NCBI RefSeq assembly: GCF_019059575.1
Contig: NW_024881573.1
Span: forward strand, 635,001 to 699,000
Direction: 5' to 3'
Source: Amphibalanus amphitrite
Lineage: Eukaryota > Arthropoda > Thecostraca > Balanomorpha > Balanidae
DNA length: 64,000 bases
Each line of letters begins with the position of its first letter. Position 1 is the first letter of the stretch. The translations under genes were made by a program, and so were the position numbers. This document shows positions 1 through 8,616 of the stretch, one piece after another. The notes beneath the pieces were generated by a model. The model was not told the DNA's origin and ran no database searches. It saw only the letters and a list, made by a program, of their open reading frames with translations.

Positions 1-254
1 ACGCATTATAGCAAAAATTTCACAATTTTTGATTTTTCAAATCATTTTTCTGTACGAATTTGACATTTAACACCTTATTACATTTTCCTTTCCTACATTT
101 TTCGAAGACCTTAAAGTGCAAATTATGTGTGACTCTTCATTGCCAAACGCATTTAATATGTTACTGTGAAACTCTTCACCACAATATGAAGTGTGTTTTT
201 TGATACTTTCCATGCATGAATCATAATTCATAACGGGTTTGCAGTTATGCCTTC
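1..254. other. AT-rich flank, no gene seen
   Basis: AT-rich sequence left of the first Gypsy element, ending in the target base run CCTTC (250-254). No open frame of note. It is continuous with the sequence after 4683 once the insertion is removed, so it could be upstream intron or flank of the P-like transposase gene at 5080-8616; this is inference. Confidence 0.4.
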
Positions 255-656
255 TGTTGTGGCGAGAACTAATTTAGTGGCGCTGACCGCGCAGCCGATT
301 GGCGCGGACGCGCAATTATCGTTTGAGTTTTACGCCTTTGTTGATAGTGTTGGTCGTTGCGGTGATTATGATTTTATATTACGATCGACACTTAGTTAGT
401 AATATGTTTGGTTCGAAATGGCTTTGTTCAGTTTCGATCCTTTATTTCGCATAACCTGTTCACCCCCTCTCTTTATGATTGCCAACTGTTTTGGGTCGTA
501 AGGACGAAGAGGTGTCGAGTCACCTCTAGAGTTCTTCCGTTCTTGACCTTGGCCGAGATAGTGTCAGGTGTTTTTCTGTTGTGTGTGTGGGGGAATAAAC
601 CGCAAGTGAGGCGGACGCAGGTTTGTCCAAACCTCCCCCACCCCGAGGGCACAACA
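255..656 (+). repeat. 5' LTR of Gypsy-A
   Basis: 402-bp long terminal repeat, TG...CA ended, matching 4277-4678 at all but about one position. It should hold the promoter for the element; no clear TATA box was picked out. ORFs predicted inside it are incidental. Confidence 0.95.
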
Positions 657-658
657 AG

Positions 659-689
659 TGGCGACAAGGATGAGATTCGAACTCACGCG
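659..689 (+). promoter_or_regulatory. Primer binding site, tRNA-Ser-like, extending through the T arm
   Basis: Two bases after the LTR comes TGGCGACAAGGATGAG. The reverse complement of 659-689 folds as a tRNA 3' end: CCA, discriminator G, acceptor strand CCTTGTC, and a T arm with loop TTCGAAT and stem GTGAG/CTCAT. G73 and this acceptor resemble metazoan serine tRNA (GCT type, from memory). Similarity runs past the usual 18 nt and overlaps the start of the ORF. Confidence 0.8.
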
Positions 690-3600
690 GGGAGCGCAGC
701 AGCAGCGTCGGCGGCCTCAGCGTGGTGGGGCCAGGACCCGTGCTGCTGGTCGGGTCTCCACTCATCAGCAACAGCCTCAGCAGCAGAGGCCGGCAGGGAG
801 TAGCAGTAGCCTGTGCTGGGGGTGCGGGCGTGCTGGACACAGGCGAGGGGACCAGTGTTGCCCTGCTGTCAATGTGAAGTGCTCCAAATGTGGGAAAGTG
901 AATCACTTTGCCCAGCACTGTGTCCAGAAGCGAGTGGTGTCCAGTGTTCAAGTGCTGGCAATCGGGGCATCACCAATGACTCTGACAGCCCAGGTGGAGG
1001 GGAGGGAGGTCGTGTTCACGGTAGACTCTGGCTCCCCAGTGTCCCTCCTCCCCAGACACCTGGCACCTGGGGCCCTTGAGCCAGCAGCAGAGCGCCTGTG
1101 CTCATATGGGGGGAGTGTGTTAGATGTGTTAGGGGTAAAAAGTGTAAATGTGTCATGCAGGGGGGAGTGTCATGATGTAACTGTGTATGTTGTGCCGCAT
1201 GGTCGTGCTCTGATGGGCCTGGACATGATGAAACTGTTCAAAGTGTGCATCATTGGTGACAGTGTATGCTCTGTGTCCACAGACCCGTCCTGTCATGCCA
1301 GCCCAGTCCCTTCGCCCGTCGGGCCAGCCGAACCTGCCAGCCCTCACGCCGGTCAACCTGCCTCACCGTCCGGACCTGCCTCTCCGACTGGACCTGTTTC
1401 TCCGTCAGGAGAGCAGCCAGCCATCCTGGGCTACCAACACCGGGTGACCATCGACCCAGGGGTGGCGCCAGTGCGCCAGCCCCTGCGGAGGCTGCCCTTG
1501 GCAGTGCTGGACGAGGTGAGTGCCAGGCTCAAGGAGCTGGAGGAGCAAGGGATAATTGAGAAGGTCAGTGCATCTACCTGGGTCTCTCCTCTTGTGGTGG
1601 GAAGGAAGCGGGATAGGTCCATCCGCCTGTGTGTAGACATGAGGCGGGTCAACAAAGCTGTGATTACGGATGGCTACCCGCTCCCCAGGATCGAAGATGT
1701 CCTTGACCGCCTGAGTGGGTCTCAGGTCTTTTCCAGGCTGGACTTAAAGGATGCATATCACCAGCTGGAGCTCCATCCTGACAGCAGAGACCTAACGACT
1801 TTTATAAGTCATCAGGGACTCTACCGGTTCCGGCGCGTCAACTTCGGCCTCGCGAGCGCCGGGCCGTGCTTCCAGAGAGTGATGGCGTCCATGCTGGAGG
1901 GGGTGCCAGGCGTGGAGGTATACCTGGACGACATCCTGGTCCACGCGCCGTCCCAGGCCGAGCACGACGCCCGTCTGAGGGAAGTGCTGCGGCGTTTCGA
2001 TGCCCACAAGGTGCGGGTCAACTGGCCCAAGAGCGTGACGAATCAGAGCGAGCTCTCCTTTCTGGGATATCTGGTCTCGTCAGCTGGTGTCCGCATCGAC
2101 CGGGAGCGGATCAGGCCGTTATTGGAGGCGGCCGAGCCGCGGGACGAAAAGAGCCTGCGCGCATTCCTCGGTGCCGTAGGGTACCATGCGCGGTTTCTGC
2201 CGCGGTTCTCGGACGCAGTAGAGCCGCTGAGGGCCGCGCTCCGGGCGGACCAGTTCGAGTGGACGGCGGCGCTGTCCAGCGCGGTCCGCCGCGTCAAGGA
2301 CGCGATAAGCGAAGCACCAGCACTGTGCATGTTCAGCACGGAGCTACGAACGGTGCTCTCCACTGACGCCAGTGACGTCGGCTGCGGTGCGTGCGTGACG
2401 CAAATGGACGCCTCGGGTCAGCCCAGGGTCATTGCGTACGCCTCGAAGTCTTTCTCGGCGGCCGAACGCAACTACTCGGTAGTGGAGAAGGAGGCGCTGG
2501 CATGTGTATGGGCCGTCGAGAAGTTTCGCCACTACCTGTGGGGTCGGCGATTCACCCTCCGAACCGATCACCAAGCTCTCTGCACCATTTTCGGTGTCAA
2601 GGGCTCCAACCGCGTCGGCCGGCGAGTCGCGAGGTGGGAGGCCCGGCTGCTGGAGTTTGCGTTCGACGTCGAGTACGTCAGGTCGGAGCGGAACGGAGTG
2701 GCGGACGGCCTGTCCCGTCTGCCGGTCGCCGAGACCTGGTGGCCTGATGATGATTCTATCCAGATCGCGGCTCTGTCGTTAGCAGCAGCAGTCACGGAGG
2801 AGGAGCTGCGGGACGCCTCGGCGTCAGACGAGTGTCTGGACGTGATCCGGGGGTACCTCGCCGGACGGTGGCCTCGCCAGAGGGATGTCGATCCTCGGGC
2901 GACTGGTTTTTACCAGGTGAGAGACGAACTGTCCCAGCTCGGACCGCTGCTTTTCCGCGGCGAGCGACTGGTTGTGCCGGCGGCGCTGCGTGAGCGCGTC
3001 CTGAGGAACGCCCACGAGGGTCACCAAGGTGAGACAAGGACCAAGCAGCGCCTGCGCGCGCAGTTCTGGTGGCCGCGGCTGGACAAGGAGGTACGTGACC
3101 TCCTGCGGAGCTGTGAGGTGTGCACGCAGCATGACGGCCACGTGCGGCAGGAGCGGCCCCCTCTCCAGCCGATTCCTCTTCCGGACGGTCCGTGGCAGCG
3201 CCTCATGATCGATGTGATTGGGCCCATGCAGGGGCCCCAGCACGAGCGGTACGGCATCGTCTTGTGCGACATGTTCAGCAGGTGGCCAGAGGTGGCGCTG
3301 TGTCGGGACGCGACGGCGGCGTCTATAATCAGCTTCCTGGAGGCGGTGTTCAGCCGCGAGGGGTTGCCGTTGGAGCTGGTCTCCGACAACGGTCCAGCGT
3401 TCCGGTCTGCCCAACTCCGTAATTTTTTGACCCGACTGGGGGTCAAGCAGACTTTCAGCTCACCATACTCTCCGCAGTCCTGCGGCATGGTGGAGCGTCT
3501 GAATCGGACGGTAAAAGACGCCATCCAGTCGGCCCGGCTGGCCCGGGAGCCGCGCTCGGAGTACTTGAGGCGGTTCCTCACTGAGTACCGGGCTACCCCG

Positions 3601-4161
3601 CACGCAGGTACGGGAGAGACGCCGTTCCGGCTGATGCGGGGGCGGGAGGCACGGACGTTGCTGGACGTCGTGCCAGGTGAGGTTTCCTCGCCGGACACCG
3701 GCGGTGAGCTTCGTGCGCGACACGAAAAGTATCAGGCGGCCTACAAAGCCAGATATGACCGGGGGTCGACCGGCGCCCCGCGCTGGCGCGTCGGCGACTG
3801 GGTTCGGGTCCGACAGCCGGTGAGTGGACGTGTGGAGGGCCAGAGGGCCGTGCAGATCAGCCGGAGGACTGGCCCGGTAAGTTACCGGCTCACCAGCGGC
3901 GAGCGTGTCCACGCTAGACGCTTGGTGCCCGGCCGGCCAGAAGGTGAGGACGCGGCCGCGCCGCGGGGTGGTCCCGGCGGTGGTGCTTATCCAGTTCCTG
4001 AGCCCCGCCCCACGCCAGTGCGCACCCGCTCCTCGGCACTCAGAAGTCCTGCTCACAGCCGCTGTCCAACCCCAAAGTGTACCGCCCCGGCGGGTGAGCC
4101 AGGGCCCCGCCGTAGCAGGCGGGGTCGCAGAGGCCCAGATCGGTTCACTCCGGGCGAGTAG
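670..4161 (+). CDS. Gypsy-A polyprotein: zinc knuckle, protease, RT, RNase H, integrase
   Basis: Uninterrupted frame of about 1163 codons from ATG 670 (the frame is open from GTG 658). Order seen: Arg/Gln-rich start; CCHC-type knuckles (CWGCGRAGH near residue 49, then CSKCGKVNHFAQHC); aspartic protease with VDSGSPVSLLP; reverse transcriptase with SRLDLKDAYHQLELHP and YLDD (codons from 1921); RNase H (STDASDVGCGA, RTDHQAL); integrase with HHCC finger (HEGHQGET ... CEVC) and a DD35E triad at codons 3211, 3385 and 3493 (35 residues between the last two); and a GPY/F-type C-terminal module near TGPVSYRL. No capsid precedes the knuckle and no env follows. The start lies inside the primer binding site, so the first residues are encoded by tRNA-complementary sequence. 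The domains look catalytically complete; capsid would have to come from another copy. Confidence 0.93.
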   Translation: MRFELTRGAQQQRRRPQRGGARTRAAGRVSTHQQQPQQQRPAGSSSSLCWGCGRAGHRRGDQCCPAVNVKCSKCGKVNHFAQHCVQKRVVSSVQVLAIGASPMTLTAQVEGREVVFTVDSGSPVSLLPRHLAPGALEPAAERLCSYGGSVLDVLGVKSVNVSCRGECHDVTVYVVPHGRALMGLDMMKLFKVCIIGDSVCSVSTDPSCHASPVPSPVGPAEPASPHAGQPASPSGPASPTGPVSPSGEQPAILGYQHRVTIDPGVAPVRQPLRRLPLAVLDEVSARLKELEEQGIIEKVSASTWVSPLVVGRKRDRSIRLCVDMRRVNKAVITDGYPLPRIEDVLDRLSGSQVFSRLDLKDAYHQLELHPDSRDLTTFISHQGLYRFRRVNFGLASAGPCFQRVMASMLEGVPGVEVYLDDILVHAPSQAEHDARLREVLRRFDAHKVRVNWPKSVTNQSELSFLGYLVSSAGVRIDRERIRPLLEAAEPRDEKSLRAFLGAVGYHARFLPRFSDAVEPLRAALRADQFEWTAALSSAVRRVKDAISEAPALCMFSTELRTVLSTDASDVGCGACVTQMDASGQPRVIAYASKSFSAAERNYSVVEKEALACVWAVEKFRHYLWGRRFTLRTDHQALCTIFGVKGSNRVGRRVARWEARLLEFAFDVEYVRSERNGVADGLSRLPVAETWWPDDDSIQIAALSLAAAVTEEELRDASASDECLDVIRGYLAGRWPRQRDVDPRATGFYQVRDELSQLGPLLFRGERLVVPAALRERVLRNAHEGHQGETRTKQRLRAQFWWPRLDKEVRDLLRSCEVCTQHDGHVRQERPPLQPIPLPDGPWQRLMIDVIGPMQGPQHERYGIVLCDMFSRWPEVALCRDATAASIISFLEAVFSREGLPLELVSDNGPAFRSAQLRNFLTRLGVKQTFSSPYSPQSCGMVERLNRTVKDAIQSARLAREPRSEYLRRFLTEYRATPHAGTGETPFRLMRGREARTLLDVVPGEVSSPDTGGELRARHEKYQAAYKARYDRGSTGAPRWRVGDWVRVRQPVSGRVEGQRAVQISRRTGPVSYRLTSGERVHARRLVPGRPEGEDAAAPRGGPGGGAYPVPEPRPTPVRTRSSALRSPAHSRCPTPKCTAPAGEPGPRRSRRGRRGPDRFTPGE

Positions 4162-4262
4162 CGTTTAGGATTGGGCTATCATCGTAAGTTACGTTTGATA
4201 GCTGTGAGTGTAATGGTTTCCGCGGATAGTGGGAGGCTTAAGAAGCGGGAGTGTTTCCCATT

Positions 4263-4276
4263 AAAGAGAGGGGTGG
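4263..4276 (+). promoter_or_regulatory. Polypurine tract of Gypsy-A
   Basis: AAAGAGAGGGGTGG sits directly against the 3' LTR, the expected plus-strand primer position. Confidence 0.8.
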
Positions 4277-4678
4277 TGTTGTGGCGAGAACTAATTTAGT
4301 GGCGCTGACCGCGCAGCCGATTGGCGCGGACGCGCAATTATCGTTTGAGTTTTACGCCTTTGTTGATAGTGTTGGTCGTTGCGGTGATTATGATTTTATA
4401 TTACGATCGACACTTAGTTAGTAATATGTTTGGTTCGAAATGGCTTTGTTCAGTTTCGATCCTTTATTTCGCATAACCTGTTCACCCCCTCTCTTTATGA
4501 TTGCCAACTGTTTTGGGTCGTAAGGACGAAGAGGTGTCGAGTCACCTCTAGAGTTCTTCCGTTCTTGACCTTGGCCGAGATAGTGCCAGGTGTTTTTCTG
4601 TTGTGTGTGTGGGGGAATAAACCGCAAGTGAGGCGGACGCAGGTTTGTCCAAACCTCCCCCACCCCGAGGGCACAACA
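4277..4678 (+). repeat. 3' LTR of Gypsy-A
   Basis: 402-bp copy of 255-656, offset 4022 bp, followed by the CCTTC target duplication. Confidence 0.95.
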
Positions 4679-4683
4679 CCTTC

Positions 4684-5079
4684 TATTTATGTTAATGCTT
4701 ACATATCTGTCATTCCCACTATATAATTTCTTACAATCTTATGCTGGGGCGCGGGTTAAGTATGAAATGCAGGCGATGTGTCAAATGTCTATAGTTAGGT
4801 ACAATATTTCTGTCAACTTGTATTTTAAAGGCTATGTAGTCGGCTGTCATTTCGCCAAATATGCTGCAAACTTTGACACGTTGCTGGTAAAGCATCTTTT
4901 TGTTCATTGAATTGACCTGACTATATTCTTTAAAGGTTAGGTGAATGATGCATAGCATTTACGAATCCTCATTTGATGAGTCATTGTCAACTTAGCCGAT
5001 GCTGGTACCAACGGATTTTGAGTTGAAAAGTTGCATAGCTCGTCATTTATCCTGATCCCATTCCAATTAATCCATTTAG
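4684..5079. other. Non-coding stretch before the P-like transposase
   Basis: AT-rich with no recognisable domain. It may be intron: a pyrimidine-poor but usable acceptor (CCATTTAG) ends at 5079 just before sequence that reads in frame with the transposase. No THAP domain is seen here. Confidence 0.4.
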
Positions 5080-6106
5080 CGCTACATGTGCCTGACTATG
5101 GCTCCGACTTGGACGTTTTTTTGCTGTCCATCGGTGACATAGATTGGAACGTGTTAGTTGCACATCAACGTGACTATCCTTTGATCTTTCCCAGCTCCGA
5201 TAATCCATCCTTCCTGGATCCTGGAGCACCCTGGATCAACGACCAGATGATGCGCGACGCTGCTCTCAAGCTCGAGCAGCGAAAGGCAGAGCTGGAAGCG
5301 AAGGAGGCAGAACTCGAGGCCAAAGAGGCACACCTGACACGCAGAAAAAATGCGCTGAAGACGCACCACCGACGCCTGCAGCAAACAACTAGTCGGGCCA
5401 AGCAGCGAGCAAAGAGGCTTCGCGAACAGAACAAAGTGCTTCGCACGCGAAACGCCGTTCTAAAAGCCTCCTCTTCGCATGCCAGTGCCCTTGCTGAAGC
5501 CGGCCCGCTGACTGCCGCTCAGCGACGCGCTCTGGTGTCAGGCAAGCGCGTCAGATGGTCTGACAAGGATGTGGGAACCGCTCTGGGCCTACGCATTCTG
5601 TCGCGGAGGGCCTACATTTACGTGAAAGAGTGTATGCGGATCCCACTGCCCTCGTTCGCCACCCTATCTGAGTGGACGCGCGATTTCCGCATGACGCCCG
5701 GGCTGATGGAGCCAGCCTTGGCAGTGCTCGAAGCTACTGTCACTGATCTCAGCGACATGGACAAGCTCTGCGTTCTTGCGTTCGACGATGTCAGCCTGGA
5801 TGGCAGAGTGTGCTATGACCAGGCCCGAGATGTAATTCTGGAGGCGTCGAAGATGCAACTTGTGATGGTGCGAGGCCTCACGGCTGCATGGAAGCAGCCC
5901 ATAGCTTACGACTTCGACACCAACATGGCGCCAAACACCCTGAACGACATCATCTTTCGGCTTGAGAAGATCGGCCTCAAAGTAATGGCAGCTGTTAGCG
6001 ATATGGCGTCTCCCAACGAGAGTCTGTGGACCAAACTTGGGATCACCAGTGCGTTCGGTGATGGGCCTCTGCGCACCTGGTTCTCGAACCCAGTGGACCC
6101 GCTCAG
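5080..6106 (+). CDS. P-element-like (THAP9-type) transposase, exon A
   Basis: First visible exon of a P-superfamily transposase; the frame is open from 5031 and the upstream limit is uncertain. After a short non-conserved part comes a charged Leu/Lys/Glu/Arg coiled coil (about 5251-5480), as in the leucine-zipper region of P transposase. A conserved block follows (WSDKDVGTALGLRILSRRAY, then PSFATLSEWTRDF). The RNase H-like core contains AFDDVSLDGRVCYD with Asp codons 5784 and 5787, VMVRGL, WKQPIAYDFD and VSDMASPNESLW with Asp codon 6000. The spacing of about 72 residues resembles the first two catalytic Asp of Drosophila P transposase. The exon ends at a phase-2 donor (CAG/GTATGT at 6107). 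The Arg codon split across the intron restores DPLRKVWVFADSPHLLKL. The N-terminal THAP DNA-binding domain is not encoded here. Confidence 0.85.
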
Positions 6107-6381
6107 GTATGTTCTCGTCATCATCATCTAATCAAATCGTCGTTGCTCTTTCGCGTCAGTCACATTTTACTTGTGTAAGAGATTTTTACGAGCCGTGTTC
6201 AGTTATGCACAGTTTCATCTACGTGAAAGGAGCTGTGCTATTTTGACCACAACGATTAAATTGTATGGGGCTTTCAGTGTTATACAACAGCTATAAATCT
6301 ATTGATCAAACTGTATTAACGGCATCATTTTACCTGTTTTATATGAAACAACAACGAAATGCCCTAATTATTCTGTTTCAG
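6107..6381 (+). other. Intron 1 of P-like transposase gene
   Basis: GT at 6107 (GTATGT) and AG at 6380-6381 after TTCTGTTTC. Removing it joins AG/G into Arg and restores the family-conserved sequence, so the boundaries are well supported by reading frame and homology. Confidence 0.85.
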
Positions 6382-6673
6382 GAAAGTGTGGGTCTTCGCT
6401 GATTCACCGCACCTCTTGAAGCTGGTGAGGACACATGTGCTTGGCAAGGGCCTAGAGCTCCCCGACGGCACTGTCCTCGATGCCGGCTTCTTTGAGGAGG
6501 TTTGGAGGATCGACAACGCCGGAGCCGGGGTCCCTCCGAACAGCTCCGGCCGGGACGCATCCACGAGTACCGGGAGCACTCAACGCGACTCATCGGTGCC
6601 ATCGAGACCCTCTGCTCTGGCCAGTGATGGGCAGTTGAGGCTGTGCCCACGGCTGGGTCGTGGCCACATTGAC
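6382..6673 (+). CDS. P-like transposase, exon B
   Basis: Continues the transposase with KVWVFADSPHLLKLVRTHVL, a hallmark P-element segment, then LPDGTVLDAGFFEEVW. A less conserved Ser/Arg-rich stretch follows, ending LGRGHID. Donor GTAATT at 6674, phase 0. Joining to 7324 gives HIDARGQTSQRVYLAVQLLS, which fits the family pattern where this segment leads into the conserved AxQLLS motif. The acceptor is firm; the donor is chosen by frame and fit. Confidence 0.75.
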
Positions 6674-7323
6674 GTAATTATCCATCTCTGACATAATTGT
6701 CTGTCCGCCTGGTTGTGCCTGTTTGTCTTTGGCTCTGTCTGTCTGTCTGCCTGTCTGCCTGTATCTCCCTCTCATTTTCACAGGAAAGCACTACGATTTG
6801 ACATTACCCGAACACCGCTTAAACTTCTATCACCTCTCCATTCACTCTATAATATCTATGGTCCTCTCGTTGCCGGCTCCCTTGACCATTTCTCGTGAAA
6901 TATTTTCTATCATTTCTCAGCACGAAACCATTATTACGTAGCGCCTTCGTAATCGATAACAATTATTCAAGAACATTATTCAATTATTTAATTCATTATC
7001 AGCCTCGAAACCATATTGATATTTCCTATAGCTCTTGGAAAGAGTATTCCCTATTTTCTGAGATTACGGTCCTGACATCGTTTAATGTTTAGCTTGTATG
7101 TATAAACATACTATCATTGGCTAGTTTTAAATGTATGCATCTGCAGTTCCTTCCGCTATTAACAATGAAAATCGTGCCGAATGACGATTGACGAGTCGAT
7201 TAATGTTGTATTTACTTTCACCAATTATTGTCTGTGCATTATTGCCGTCCTTTCGTTGGACAGCTTTGGGTGGTGGTATTGGTGTACCACGCTCTAACAT
7301 AGTTTTTTTCGATTTGGTTTCAG
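6674..7323 (+). other. Intron 2 of P-like transposase gene
   Basis: 650 bp between GTAATT and TTTGGTTTCAG. Contains a degenerate (CTGT/CTGC)n microsatellite near 6735-6770 and otherwise AT-rich sequence with no coding signal. Confidence 0.65.
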
Positions 7324-8616
7324 GCCCGCGGTCAGACCAGCCAGAGAGTGTACCTCGCGGTCCAGCTACTCTCCGAGAGCGTGGCTGCAGCGGCCGAACT
7401 CTACCTCCCTCACCGAGCCAGTGAGGCACGAGCGGTGCGCATCTGCGATCGATGGTTTGATGTCCTGAACAGCCGGTGTAAATCTGACGTCAAGGCCGAG
7501 CGGTGTGCCTTTGGCGTTCAGCCTGCCATCGAAGAGCAGCAGCGTGATGCTCTTCACAGCATGGAGGCTCTCATGCGAGGCACGGTGAAAGTGGGACAGC
7601 ACCGCGACGACGCACAGCCAAGGAAGAAGTCGCGCAGACCGAGCTCCAAGCTGCCATTCCAAGACGGAATCATCCGGAACTGCCGCTCCCTGCCAGGCCT
7701 GCTGTCAGACGTCCGTGACCTTGGAGTGACGTACCTGAAAACGGCGCGGGTAAACCAGGACCTGGTGGAGAACTGCTTTTCACAGCTTCGCGCCATGTCC
7801 GGCGCTAACACCCACCCCAACGCCGTGGAGATGCAGACGCGCCTACGGTACCTGATGATGGCGCCGCAGCCTCTCATCGCGGTGAGGACGGGCTCTGCGA
7901 GCAGCACGCCCGTCCAAATGGAACAGCCGGACCGCCAGCGGGCTCAGTTCCTCACTGGGCAGACCCTGAACCTCGGCCCCTCTGCCCAGGAGAGGCCGAC
8001 GGCAACGCAGCCTGGGGACACCGCGCCATTCCTATCGAACGAGGCAATGGCTGCCCTGGGTGCGCCTCAAGAGGAAGTGGTCCACGCCGTCGATGATCTG
8101 GAGATTGTTTTTGAGGATCTCGAGTCGCTTCCCTGCGACCCGATGGACGACCAGGCCTCCAAGGATCCTGGCATCCCCGGAGAGCCACTGGAGGAGGCGC
8201 TGTCCTTCGTGGCGGGCTACGTGGCTGCCAAGTGCCACCGTTTCGACCCCACCCTGGGCAGTAAAACTTCTGTGGCGCCAGTGTCCACTGGGTCTCAGCC
8301 AGCTGCCTGGATTCGAACTCTGAGCCGCGGAAACCTCACCATCCCCAGCGAGACTTGGTATGCCACCGCTCGGCAGCTGGAGAAGATGTTCCTGGAGGAA
8401 ATGGGAGATCGGTACTCCAGCAGGAACGGACTGAAGTCCTACCTGACAGCCTGTGTGGAGGCCTGCTCTCCCGGACTGCACAGGCGCGTGGCACAGAAGT
8501 ATGTGAGCACTCGTATGTGGCTGCGCATCCGGTGGCTCAATGAGGGGAAGAAAGCTGAGGCGGTGCTGCGTCGTGCTGCAAGGCAGCTCCGGCAGCATGC
8601 CAGCTCCACCCTGTAG
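7324..8616 (+). CDS. P-like transposase, exon C (C-terminal half)
   Basis: Open to TAG at 8614-8616. Carries YLAVQLLSESVAAAAELY, ICDRWFDVLNSR, LPFQDGIIRNCRSLPGLL, YLKTARVNQDLVENCFSQLR and SFVAGYVAAK, all conserved in P/THAP9 transposases. The NQDxxEN motif contains the presumed catalytic Glu (codon 7768) with the neighbouring Asp (codon 7759). The tail RGNLTIPSETWY ... TRMWLRIRWLNEGKK matches the family C-terminus. No stop or frameshift is seen, so the gene could encode a near-complete enzyme of roughly 870 residues from 5080, longer than Drosophila P (751). It may be an autonomous element or a domesticated copy. No 31-bp terminal repeats or 8-bp duplication were found by eye. Confidence 0.88.
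   Translation, partial: ARGQTSQRVYLAVQLLSESVAAAAELYLPHRASEARAVRICDRWFDVLNSRCKSDVKAERCAFGVQPAIEEQQRDALHSMEALMRGTVKVGQHRDDAQPRKKSRRPSSKLPFQDGIIRNCRSLPGLLSDVRDLGVTYLKTARVNQDLVENCFSQLRAMSGANTHPNAVEMQTRLRYLMMAPQPLIAVRTGSASSTPVQMEQPDRQRAQFLTGQTLNLGPSAQERPTATQPGDTAPFLSNEAMAALGAPQEEVVHAVDDLEIVFEDLESLPCDPMDDQASKDPGIPGEPLEEALSFVAGYVAAKCHRFDPTLGSKTSVAPVSTGSQPAAWIRTLSRGNLTIPSETWYATARQLEKMFLEEMGDRYSSRNGLKSYLTACVEACSPGLHRRVAQKYVSTRMWLRIRWLNEGKKAEAVLRRAARQLRQHASSTL

Larger units (their letters stand above)
255..4678 (+). mobile_element. Ty3/Gypsy LTR retrotransposon, recent insertion, capsid-less (Gypsy-A)
   Basis: Complete LTR element. Two 402-bp LTRs begin TGTTGTGGCG and end GCACAACA. They are flanked by a perfect 5-bp duplication CCTTC (250-254 and 4679-4683). 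I find one LTR difference (T at 564 against C in the 3' copy), so insertion was recent. A primer binding site, one long ORF and a purine tract (4263-4276) are in the usual order. The internal region is only about 3.6 kb because no capsid domain is encoded: the ORF goes directly from an Arg-rich start to a zinc knuckle. It is therefore probably non-autonomous for particle formation although its enzymes look intact. Confidence 0.95.

Noticed and set aside
408-803. 131-codon frame in the first LTR, and its twin at 4430-4726
   Set aside because: It lies in the LTR and is duplicated only because the LTRs are. No domain; it overlaps the primer site and the real polyprotein in another frame.
2824-4056. 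Long reverse-strand frames antisense to Gypsy-A pol
   Set aside because: GC-rich shadow frames opposite a well-supported integrase; no independent signal.
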